Assembly: GCA_011390615.1 (NCBI GenBank)
Contig: JAABSB010000014.1
Location: forward strand, 1 to 35,490
DNA: 35,490 nt
DNA from: Desulfotignum sp.
GTDB lineage: Bacteria; Desulfobacterota; Desulfobacteria; Desulfobacterales; Desulfobacteraceae
Direction of reading: 5' to 3'
The notes under the pieces were generated by a model. The model saw only the letters and a list, made by a program, of their open reading frames with translations, searched no databases and had not been told where the DNA came from. Positions within the stretch are counted from its first letter, which is position 1. Each line of letters begins with the position of its first letter. Shown here piece after piece: positions 26,979 to 34,141 of this stretch. The position numbers were made by a program, and so were the translations under genes.

Positions 26979-28217
26979 TTAATTGTCCGGGGTATAGCTC
27001 ATCAGCGCGGCAGTTTCACCCATGAGTTTGTGTTCCTGGTAGCGTTTCAAAGCAAAGGGCTTGAGTATGTCAGGACAGGTGTTGGTGGCCATGAAGCTTG
27101 CCATGTGACGTCCCACGGCAGAGCATGATTTAAAACCGAAATATCCCCAGCCGCAGTCCATGAAAAATCCTTCCACCTGCTCATTACCGTCCATGATGGG
27201 GGCCATGTCAGGGGTCATATCAGCCAGCCCGCCCCAGATTCGCATGAACCGCACCCCCCGCAGGGCAGGCAGAAATTCAGACAACGCCTCGGCCTGGTGC
27301 TTGATGTAGTGGGCTGTGTTCAAGGTGGTATAGTTGGGCCATGGATCCATATGGGCGCCGGTGGCGATTTCCCCTTTCAGGGTCTGGTTGGCGTAGCAGT
27401 GGTAGGCCCCTGAGGAGACCACATGGTCCAGGATGGGCTTGAGGGGCTGGGTCACCATGGCCTGGATGGTCAGAACGGAGATGGGCAGTTTGATGCCCAA
27501 AAATCCGTGGATCAGGGCTGCGGAATATCCGCCGGCGGAAATCAGCACCTGTTTGGTGTTGATGACACCTTTGTCGGTGACCACTGCCGTGACCTTGCCG
27601 TTTTTGGTATTGATGCCGGTGGCTTCTGTCTGCTGGTGGATTTCCACCCCCATTTTGGCAGCGCCTTTGGCCAGGCCCCAGACAACCGCGTCATGCCGGA
27701 CCACCCCCCCGGGGGGATGAAACATGGCCCCGTGGATGGGAAAGGTGATGTCCTCGGAAATGTTTAAGGCCGGCACCAGTTCTTTGGCTTCCTTGGCATC
27801 GATGAGGTGGGATTCCACACCGTGGAACTGGGCTGTGGCAATGGTCATGCGGGCTGCGTTCATGGCTGCCTCGGAATGCATGAGGTTGAGGTTGCCGCAG
27901 TTGTTGAACATTAAGTTGTAATCCAGTTCTTTGGTGAGAACCGGCCAGAGGTCAAGCGCTTCCTTGTAAAGCGGCACATTGTACTGGGTCCGCTGGTTGG
28001 CACGGACAATGGCCGTGTTTCTGCCGGCACCGCCATACCCAATATAGTTTTTTTCAATGATCGCTACATCGGTGATGCCATGCTCTTTTGCAAGGTAGTA
28101 CGCTGTTGCCAGACTGTGAAGTCCGCCTCCAATGAGAACCACATCATAACTTGATTTAAGCTTGGTTTTTTTGCCCCACATGGGTTTGCTTTTCGAAAAC
28201 ATTGGCCTTCTCTTCAT
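26979..28217 (-). CDS. soxB: Sarcosine oxidase/dehydrogenase beta subunit
   Basis: Catalytic flavin subunit of heterotetrameric sarcosine oxidase, 412 residues. The FAD fold is YDVVLIGGGLHSLATAYYLAKEHGI at residues 24-48. H175 in VVRHDAVVWG corresponds to the histidine that binds FMN covalently in characterised SoxB, so the two-flavin arrangement is expected. The C-terminus has GFFMDCGWGYFGFKSCSAVGRHMA. It is first of the soxBDAG set. Two start codons are possible, 28217 and 28202; the second has AGAAGG only 3 bp upstream, so I keep the longer form. It is transcribed away from the RpiR-type regulator. Confidence 0.94.
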   Translation of the reverse strand: MKRRPMFSKSKPMWGKKTKLKSSYDVVLIGGGLHSLATAYYLAKEHGITDVAIIEKNYIGYGGAGRNTAIVRANQRTQYNVPLYKEALDLWPVLTKELDYNLMFNNCGNLNLMHSEAAMNAARMTIATAQFHGVESHLIDAKEAKELVPALNISEDITFPIHGAMFHPPGGVVRHDAVVWGLAKGAAKMGVEIHQQTEATGINTKNGKVTAVVTDKGVINTKQVLISAGGYSAALIHGFLGIKLPISVLTIQAMVTQPLKPILDHVVSSGAYHCYANQTLKGEIATGAHMDPWPNYTTLNTAHYIKHQAEALSEFLPALRGVRFMRIWGGLADMTPDMAPIMDGNEQVEGFFMDCGWGYFGFKSCSAVGRHMASFMATNTCPDILKPFALKRYQEHKLMGETAALMSYTPDN

Positions 28218-28254
28218 TTTGGATTGATATTATTTTTCTGCCATATCCATCTCG

Positions 28255-28283
28255 TCAATACGCCATGAAAGAAAACATGTCAA
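28255..28283 (-). promoter_or_regulatory. Candidate sigma70 promoter of the soxB operon
   Basis: On the minus strand TTGACA (28278-28283), a 17-bp spacer and TATTGA (28255-28260) give a good promoter about 38 bp before the soxB ATG. One arm of the neighbouring dyad fills the spacer. Confidence 0.6.
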
Positions 28284-28317
28284 GCATTTTATTTAAAAAT
28301 GATTGTTTTTCTTTCAT
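28265..28317. promoter_or_regulatory. Dyad between soxB and the RpiR-type regulator
   Basis: ATGAAAGAAAACA at 28265-28277 and TGTTTTTCTTTCAT at 28304-28317 form an inverted repeat with one extra base and a 26-bp spacer. The left arm lies inside the soxB promoter spacer, and the right arm ends 6 bp before the TTGACA of the regulator's candidate promoter. Half-sites with TGAAA/TTTCA are common for RpiR proteins, making this a likely operator. Confidence 0.5.
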
Positions 28318-28323
28318 TTGTTC

Positions 28324-28352
28324 TTGACAAAACGGTAGTTCTGGATTAAATC
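28324..28352 (+). promoter_or_regulatory. Candidate sigma70 promoter of the RpiR-type regulator
   Basis: TTGACA at 28324-28329 with TAAATC 17 bp further on (28347-28352). The -35 box is a full match and the -10 is weak. Confidence 0.4.
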
Positions 28353-28420
28353 TCAATAAAATTAGCAAATTATAATAAAGAACCCGCTATGATAAAAACC
28401 ATCCAAATAAGGCAGCGACA

Positions 28421-29296
28421 ATGAATGATGCAGCATCACACCCGGTTATAGATGATATTTCCAGCAAGCTTGATACATTGACCCCCAAGGCCCAGACCCT
28501 TGGAAACTATATCATGCAGAACCCCTCCAAAGTGGTGTTCATGACCACCAAGGAGCTGGCAGAGGCCTGTGAGGTCAGCGAGGCCACCGTGGTCCGGTTT
28601 GTTGCAACCCTCGGATATAAAGGGTATTCGGACTTCCAGGATGCGCTCAAGGATTTTATCAACACCGGCCTGTCCCTGCCGGACCGGGTCAATCTCAAGG
28701 GCATTGATGAACCCGGGCTGGACAGGCTGCACCGGGGTATCCTGGAAGAACTCAACAACCTCAAATACCTGTATGAGCACATTGACATGGAAAGAATGAA
28801 CCAGTTCATAGACCACATGGACATCAGCCCCACCATCTATGTCACCGGTTCCAGGCTGTCCTATACTTTTGCCTATTACCTGGGATGGTCTTTGACCAAG
28901 GTAAGAAAAGGGATTCATATCCTCAAAGGCAGTGATTCCACGGCCATGGACATGCTGGCCAATGCCCCGTCCCAAAGCCTGGTTATCCTCACCGCAACCA
29001 CCCGGTACCCCAATGAACTGATCAAACTGAGCAAGATGATCCGGCGGTGCGGCCACACCCTGCTGGCCCTTACCGATTCCAGTATCTCTCCGGTTATCCC
29101 CTTTGCCCATCTGTCCCTGGTGGTGCCGTCCAAATCCATTCCCTTTATCGGCAATGTGTCGGGCATGCTGGCAGTGATTCAGTACATGGTGCAGGAACTG
29201 GCAAACCGGAAAGGGGATGCATTGCGGGCATATCAGGAGCAGCTGGAACAGGTGTATCTGGAAAATGACCTCCTTTTTAACATTGATCCCAAGTAA
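28421..29296 (+). CDS. RpiR-family transcriptional regulator (HTH-SIS)
   Basis: A 291-residue regulator. The N-terminal HTH_6 domain (about 10-85) reads LTPKAQTLGNYIMQNPSKVVFMTTKELAEACEVSEATVVRFVATLGYKGYSDFQ, nearly a textbook RpiR head. A SIS domain (about 125-260) would bind a phosphosugar or similar ligand (GSRLSYTFAYYLGW, ILTATTRYPNELIKLSKMIRRCG). It is divergent from soxB and the two share about 200 bp with facing promoters and a dyad. RpiR proteins usually govern sugar use; control of sarcosine oxidation here is inference from position. Confidence 0.92.
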   Translation: MNDAASHPVIDDISSKLDTLTPKAQTLGNYIMQNPSKVVFMTTKELAEACEVSEATVVRFVATLGYKGYSDFQDALKDFINTGLSLPDRVNLKGIDEPGLDRLHRGILEELNNLKYLYEHIDMERMNQFIDHMDISPTIYVTGSRLSYTFAYYLGWSLTKVRKGIHILKGSDSTAMDMLANAPSQSLVILTATTRYPNELIKLSKMIRRCGHTLLALTDSSISPVIPFAHLSLVVPSKSIPFIGNVSGMLAVIQYMVQELANRKGDALRAYQEQLEQVYLENDLLFNIDPK

Positions 29297-29386
29297 AAAT
29301 CAAGTGCCAGGGCAGCCAGAATGGGGCAATGTCTAATGTTTTTTTGAGGGGACAATATCATCCAGGCGATGTAATGACGTGCTGAA

Positions 29387-29527
29387 TTTTTACCACGAAG
29401 AACACGTAAAGTACGGAAAATGGATTTTGATAAACTGTCGAGTCAAATGAAATGAATTTCAGTGTTAAGAAAACTAAAGATGGGATCAGGCGGTTTTATG
29501 ATCCTTCGTGCCCTTCGTGGTGAAATA
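29387..29527. repeat. 141-bp element with imperfect inverted ends (ACCACGAAG type)
   Basis: The left end, TTTTTACCACGAAGAACACG from 29387, and the right end near 29500-29527 (CCTTCGTGCCCTTCGTGGTG) are imperfect reverse complements around ACCACGAAGnnCACG. Sequences of this type are dispersed in many genomes and generate spurious TTKGTK peptides when translated. The middle has no open frame with a ribosome site. It occupies most of the 256-bp gap before the TauE gene. Confidence 0.5.
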
Positions 29528-29552
29528 GATCACTAGGGCAAAGGAGAGTTTT

Positions 29553-30317
29553 TTGATAGAAGACCTGACAGTCATCAGTTTCGTGATTCTTTTTGCCACC
29601 GGCCTGTGTGCCGGTTTTGTGGACGCCATTTCCGGCGGGGGCGGGCTGATCGCCCTGCCGGTGCTGCTGGCCCTGGGCCTGCCTCCTGCAACAGCCCTGG
29701 GTACCAACAAGCTCCAGGGCAGCTTCGGAACCCTGTCGTCTGCCGTCAATTTTATCTCCAAGGGGCTGGTGGATATCAGGCAGTGCCTGGCCGGCATGGC
29801 ATTCACCCTGTGCGGGGCAGTCCTGGGGGCTGCGACCATCCAGCGCATGGATCCCGGGTTTATCCGGCACCTGATTCCGGTTTTGCTGCTGGTTGTCTTT
29901 TTTTATACCCTGTTTTCCAAAACCCTGGGATTGAAACCGGGGCGCCCCAAAATGGGCAGAAATCTGTTTTTTACCCTGTTCGGCCTGGGTCTGGGATTTT
30001 ATGACGGATTTTTCGGGCCCGGTACCGGATCTTTCTGGACCGGGGCCCTGCTGATTTTCCTGGGCCTGGACATGACCGGGGCCGTGGGCACCACCCGGGT
30101 GATGAATTTTGTGTCCAATATCGTGGCCCTGGCCGTGTTCATCATCGGCGGCAGCGTACTGTGGTCTGCCGGACTGGTCATGGCGGCCGGCCAGGTCATC
30201 GGGGCAAGGGCTGGGTCAAGCCTTGCCATCAAAAGGGGAGCCGGGTTTATCCGGCCGTTTTTTCTGACCATGGTGTTTCTGACCATTGTCAGGCTCATAT
30301 ATGTCAACTACGGGTAG
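29553..30317 (+). CDS. TauE/SafE-family sulfite or sulfonate exporter
   Basis: An inner-membrane permease of 254 residues with about eight hydrophobic helices in two repeats. Hallmarks are the first helix ending GFVDAISGGGGLIALPVLLALGLPPATALGTNKLQGSFGTLSSA, and in the second half GFYDGFFGPGTGSFW and VGTTRVMNFVSNIVAL. The start is a TTG at 29553, chosen because AAGGAGAG lies about 5 bp upstream and no ATG fits. The family exports sulfite, sulfoacetate and related anions; the substrate here is unknown. It is followed 42 bp later by the editing-domain gene. Confidence 0.9.
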   Translation: MIEDLTVISFVILFATGLCAGFVDAISGGGGLIALPVLLALGLPPATALGTNKLQGSFGTLSSAVNFISKGLVDIRQCLAGMAFTLCGAVLGAATIQRMDPGFIRHLIPVLLLVVFFYTLFSKTLGLKPGRPKMGRNLFFTLFGLGLGFYDGFFGPGTGSFWTGALLIFLGLDMTGAVGTTRVMNFVSNIVALAVFIIGGSVLWSAGLVMAAGQVIGARAGSSLAIKRGAGFIRPFFLTMVFLTIVRLIYVNYG

Positions 30318-30359
30318 CCGCTTAGGTCTGCTGCCCTGAACTTTGAGAAAGGAAAGAAA

Positions 30360-30848
30360 ATGTTACAGACGCAAAAAGAACTGCTCGCCCTGCTGTCCGA
30401 TATCGGCATTGCATACACCAACCATGTACACCCCCCGGTATTCACCGTGGAAGAGGCAGCTCAGCATCAGGACGGCATCAAGGGGGCCCACAGCAAGAAC
30501 CTGTTTTTCAAGGACAAAAAGAAAAACCTGTTCCTGGTGGTGACCCTGGCGGACAAGCCCATCAGGATCAAGGAGGTGGCAAAAAAAATCGGGGGAAACA
30601 ACATGTCATTTGCCAAACCAGACCTGCTTATGGAGGTACTGGGCATGATTCCAGGAGCGGTCACCCCGTTTGCCGCCATAAACATAAAAGACCATGAGGT
30701 AAAAATTGTTCTGGATGAAGAACTGATGGAACATGATCTGCTCAATTTTCATCCATTGGAAAACACCGCCACCACCTCCATCGCATCCGAAGATCTGGTG
30801 AAATTTCTGGAACACTGCGGCCAGGTCCCTGAGATCATACGGTTATGA
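30360..30848 (+). CDS. YbaK/ProXp-type aminoacyl-tRNA editing protein
   Basis: A 162-residue free-standing editing domain of the prolyl-tRNA deacylase (ProX/PrdX) family, which hydrolyses alanyl- or cysteinyl-tRNA(Pro) in the cytoplasm. It shows YTNHVHPPVFTVEEAAQH, GAHSKNLFFKDKKKNLFLVVTLADKPIRIKEVAKKIG, MSFAKPDLLMEVLGMIPGAVTPFAA and a C-terminal FHPLENTATTSI. The K-NLF-D block is typical of PrdX/ProXp-ala. GAAAGGAAAG lies before ATG 30360. It is probably co-transcribed with the upstream exporter, though their functions are unrelated. Confidence 0.88.
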   Translation: MLQTQKELLALLSDIGIAYTNHVHPPVFTVEEAAQHQDGIKGAHSKNLFFKDKKKNLFLVVTLADKPIRIKEVAKKIGGNNMSFAKPDLLMEVLGMIPGAVTPFAAINIKDHEVKIVLDEELMEHDLLNFHPLENTATTSIASEDLVKFLEHCGQVPEIIRL

Positions 30849-30883
30849 TTACAGATCGCAGGTTTGCTGTACCACATTGGCCA

Positions 30884-30911
30884 TTGACTTGCAGCCAGGC
30901 AGGCTTATATT
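30884..30911 (+). promoter_or_regulatory. Candidate sigma70 promoter of the small membrane protein
   Basis: TTGACT at 30884-30889, a 16-bp spacer and TATATT at 30906-30911. The transcript would start about 65 bp before ATG 30984. Confidence 0.45.
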
Positions 30912-30983
30912 TCACATAACTGGATCTGATGATGCAGTTGTGTGTATCAAGGTCCTTTATAACTGAAAAATAAGGAGGTTTTC

Positions 30984-31196
30984 ATGAAACTTTCATCCTG
31001 CATTCCCCAGAAAATATCCAAATTTGCCCTGGGAATGATTCTGGTTGCAGCTGCTCTGGCCATGACCGTTGTCAGTTTTACCCTTCTGCCGGTGATCGGA
31101 CTGGTGCTGGTGATACCGATTCTGGCCCTGGCTGTATATGTTTTCCGGCTGCATCTGAACGACCAGTGTGAAATTGATCCCTCTGAAGGCAGTTAA
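30984..31196 (+). CDS. Small two-TM membrane protein, unknown function
   Basis: A 70-residue protein with a strong ribosome site (AAGGAGG about 6 bp before ATG 30984). Two hydrophobic stretches (about 16-34 and 35-54) are joined by a proline near residue 36, flanked by positive residues at the N-terminus and a polar, acidic tail (NDQCEIDPSEGS). The N-terminal KISK pattern and short length resemble small inner-membrane proteins. I do not recognise a family. Its stop overlaps the stop of the convergent corA gene through a shared TTAA. Confidence 0.7.
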   Translation: MKLSSCIPQKISKFALGMILVAAALAMTVVSFTLLPVIGLVLVIPILALAVYVFRLHLNDQCEIDPSEGS

Positions 31197-32257
31197 AACC
31201 ATTTCTTTTTTTTGAAATAATACAGGGATGCACCTGCGATGAAGACCAGAACCCCCCAGAAAATGAAATAACTGTACTTGTATTTGAGTTCCGGCAGGTA
31301 TTCGAAATTTGTGCCGTATATGCCGGCGATAAAGGTGAGGGGTATGAAAATGGCGGCAAAGATGGTGAGCACTTTCATGATATCATTCATCTTGTTTGCC
31401 ACAACCGAGTTGTAGATATTCAACTGGTCGGTTAAAAGATCCCTGTATGTGTCAATGGCTTCTGTGGCGTGGACAACAAGGTCTTCCATGTCTTTTAGGA
31501 ATGGGAGTGTTTTTTCATGGATCAGGTCGCTTTCGAGTCTTGCCATCTGGAAGACGGCCTCTCTGGCCGGGCGTATGGATTTTCTCAGATAACTGGTCTC
31601 CCTTTTGAACAGGCTTATTGTTTCCATCACATCAGGATTATGGCCCTGAAGTACCGTTTCTTCGAGGTCTTCAATCTTTTCCCCTAAATGTTCGATTATG
31701 GAAATATAATTTTCCACCACTGTGTCCATAAGAACATAGGCCAGGTAATCGGTTTTGCATCCCCTTATGCGGGATGCATGCCGCCTGATTCTTTCTCTGA
31801 CAGGATCAAATACATCCCCGGGCCGCTCCTGAAACGTCAGCACAAATGTTTCTGCCAGCACAATACTCAGCTGCTCATTGACAATCTTTTGCGTGTCTCT
31901 GTCGAAGCGGATCATTTTCAGAACAATGAAGATATAGGACCCGTAATCATCTATTTTAGGCCGCTGGCCGGTATTGAGGATATCTTCCGTCACCAGGGGG
32001 TGCAGATCAAATGCCTGGCCGATGTTGCCGATGGCCGCCACATCGTGCAGGCCGTTGATATTGATCCAGGTTACCGACCGGGTCTGTTTGTAAAACGCCC
32101 CGTCTGTTATGTTCCCAAGTTCTTTTTCGGTAAGGGTGTTTTCATCATAGTCAATCAGGCGCATGTTTACGGTATCGACTTTTTGGGTCCCTACAAATAT
32201 GAGGGCACCCGGACTCTGGCCTTTTACCTTTTCTCTGTTTTTTAAAAACCGTGCCAT
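31193..32257 (-). CDS. corA: CorA-family Mg2+/Co2+ transporter with GTN signature
   Basis: Pentameric inner-membrane divalent cation channel, 354 residues from the preferred start. A long cytoplasmic alpha/beta funnel comes first (SVTWININGLHDVAAI, GQRPKIDDYGSYIFIVLKM). A long stalk helix follows, and two C-terminal TM helices. The signature loop after TM1 reads GIYGTNFEYLPEL, so the near-invariant GMN is GTN at residues 315-317, encoded by ACA. I chose ATG 32257 because AGGA lies 5 bp upstream; the longer start at 32275 has none. The C-terminal KKKKWF tail is normal. Cation selectivity may differ from standard CorA. Confidence 0.9.
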   Translation of the reverse strand: MARFLKNREKVKGQSPGALIFVGTQKVDTVNMRLIDYDENTLTEKELGNITDGAFYKQTRSVTWININGLHDVAAIGNIGQAFDLHPLVTEDILNTGQRPKIDDYGSYIFIVLKMIRFDRDTQKIVNEQLSIVLAETFVLTFQERPGDVFDPVRERIRRHASRIRGCKTDYLAYVLMDTVVENYISIIEHLGEKIEDLEETVLQGHNPDVMETISLFKRETSYLRKSIRPAREAVFQMARLESDLIHEKTLPFLKDMEDLVVHATEAIDTYRDLLTDQLNIYNSVVANKMNDIMKVLTIFAAIFIPLTFIAGIYGTNFEYLPELKYKYSYFIFWGVLVFIAGASLYYFKKKKWF

Positions 32258-32339
32258 TTTGTCCTTCCGCAGCATTTTTGAAAACTTGGTCGTTGATTTA
32301 TTGTTTCATTAATTACCCCAAAATAAAAGAAGATTTCTT

Positions 32340-32579
32340 ATGGCCAGATTACCTGTTGTTGCATATGAAAAAGCGGACAAAAAAATCAGGGGTATCTATG
32401 ATGCCATCCAGTCAAAATTCGGAATGGTTCCCAGCATCTTCAAGAAAATGGTCAACATTTCCTTGGTGTTGGAGGGATACCTGAAGCTTGATGAAATTAT
32501 TGCCGCCGGCACCGGAAATATGATTATGCCGTCTGGGGCAAACCATTTGTCAATGGCAAGCGTATGGGGTATAAAATAG
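32340..32579 (+). pseudogene. Truncated carboxymuconolactone decarboxylase (AhpD-like) gene
   Basis: A 79-residue frame that starts like an AhpD/CMD-family protein: MARLPVVAYEKADKKIRGIYDAIQSKFGMVPSIFKKMVNISLVLEGYLKLDEIIAAGTG. The catalytic CxxC helix that should follow (…NGCEYC…H) is absent. After AAGTG the reading becomes unrelated (NMIMPSGANHLSMASVWGIK) and stops. No continuation was found in other frames before the HAD gene at 32611. It is best read as a 3'-truncated gene, possibly through a deletion that joined it to the HAD locus. It is divergent from corA, 82 bp away. Confidence 0.6.
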
Positions 32580-32610
32580 CTATGTATGGCACACAAATGG
32601 TACATAGACT

Positions 32611-33519
32611 GTGAATACAGATAATATGGTTTTGAGAACAGAGGTAATTCCCACCCTGCATGAATGGCTCAGGGAAAATCTTGATAAACTGGATGCACTG
32701 GTGTTTGACATTGACGGCGTATTGCTCGTAAATGGCGGACCTGCACCGGGCAGCCATGCTGTGCTTTCTATGCTGCGCAGAAACCAGGTGCCTTTTTTTC
32801 TGCTCACAAATGACGGGGATCATTCCACCGAAGAAAAAGCACAAATTCTCAATGCCGCAGATCTGCAGATTCATTATACGGAGATTATTTCCTGTGGTGA
32901 CGGTCTGGTGACCCTGCATGCTGAGAAACATTTTTCTTTGGAACCGTTTTTTATCATGGGCAACTTAGGCAATCCGTGTTTTGCCCAAAAGATCGGACTG
33001 CATACCACCCGGGATCTGTCACAGATCCATCTCTGCCAGGGTATTATTGTGGGAGAGAAGGGGTATGACTGGGAAATCACCATCAATGCGGTTGTCAATT
33101 TTTTTATCCAAAAACCCGATGCCCTGCTGATTGTTCCCAATCCAGATGAGTATTATCCCGGGAAATCCCCGGAGCATATCTGCATCGGGGCAGGGGGTGT
33201 AGCCCGGTTTATTGTCCGGGTGCTCAAAACATACGGGATCAGTATGTCCCCCATTTATCTCGGAAAGCCCTTTGCACCGATATTCCAAAAAACTCATGCC
33301 CAGCTGGAAGCTTTGTACGGCAGGCCTGTTCTTCGCAATCGGGTCCTCATGACAGGGGATTTTATCCGCTCGGATGTCCAGGGGGCCCTGGATTTCGGGT
33401 ATTGTTCCGCCCTGGTGCTCACCGGTGTTACCACCCTGGATATGCTGGAAAGGTCCGAGGTCAGGCCTGACCTGGTGTTTGAAAGACTGGGCTGTCCAAT
33501 CGCACAACAGGCAGGATGA
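32611..33519 (+). CDS. HAD-IIA family hydrolase (NagD-like phosphatase)
   Basis: A cytoplasmic phosphatase of about 302 residues. The HAD nucleophile motif is VFDIDGVLL (D33 and D35), motif II is FFLLTNDG, and a C2-type cap lies between. Motif III/IV, RNRVLMTGDFIRSDVQGALDFGYCSALVLTGV, places the metal-binding aspartates late, as in NagD, PGP and AraL. Candidate substrates are phosphoglycolate, UMP/GMP or p-nitrophenyl phosphate-like compounds. The start is unclear: GTG 32611 or ATG 32626, neither with a strong ribosome site. The upstream neighbour is a broken gene, which may have removed the original leader. Confidence 0.85.
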   Translation: MNTDNMVLRTEVIPTLHEWLRENLDKLDALVFDIDGVLLVNGGPAPGSHAVLSMLRRNQVPFFLLTNDGDHSTEEKAQILNAADLQIHYTEIISCGDGLVTLHAEKHFSLEPFFIMGNLGNPCFAQKIGLHTTRDLSQIHLCQGIIVGEKGYDWEITINAVVNFFIQKPDALLIVPNPDEYYPGKSPEHICIGAGGVARFIVRVLKTYGISMSPIYLGKPFAPIFQKTHAQLEALYGRPVLRNRVLMTGDFIRSDVQGALDFGYCSALVLTGVTTLDMLERSEVRPDLVFERLGCPIAQQAG

Positions 33520-33665
33520 TATCTGTGTCGTTTTTAGATTACATGTAAAAAGACAGTAATTACATTTTTGTTTTTCATTTTATTACAATTGTGTAAATAT
33601 GAAAATTTACTTCAAAAACTTTTCATAAAGTATATATTCTTTATTTTCAAATAGTTATAACATGA

Positions 33666-34097
<432 letters not shown>

Positions 34098-34141
34098 TCT
34101 GACATTTTTGTCACATCTGACCATACTAAGGAGAAAATAAA

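Noticed and set aside
29305-29320. Minus-strand TGGCAC as a sigma54 site
   Set aside because: No TTGC at the right spacing, and it would point back into the RpiR gene.
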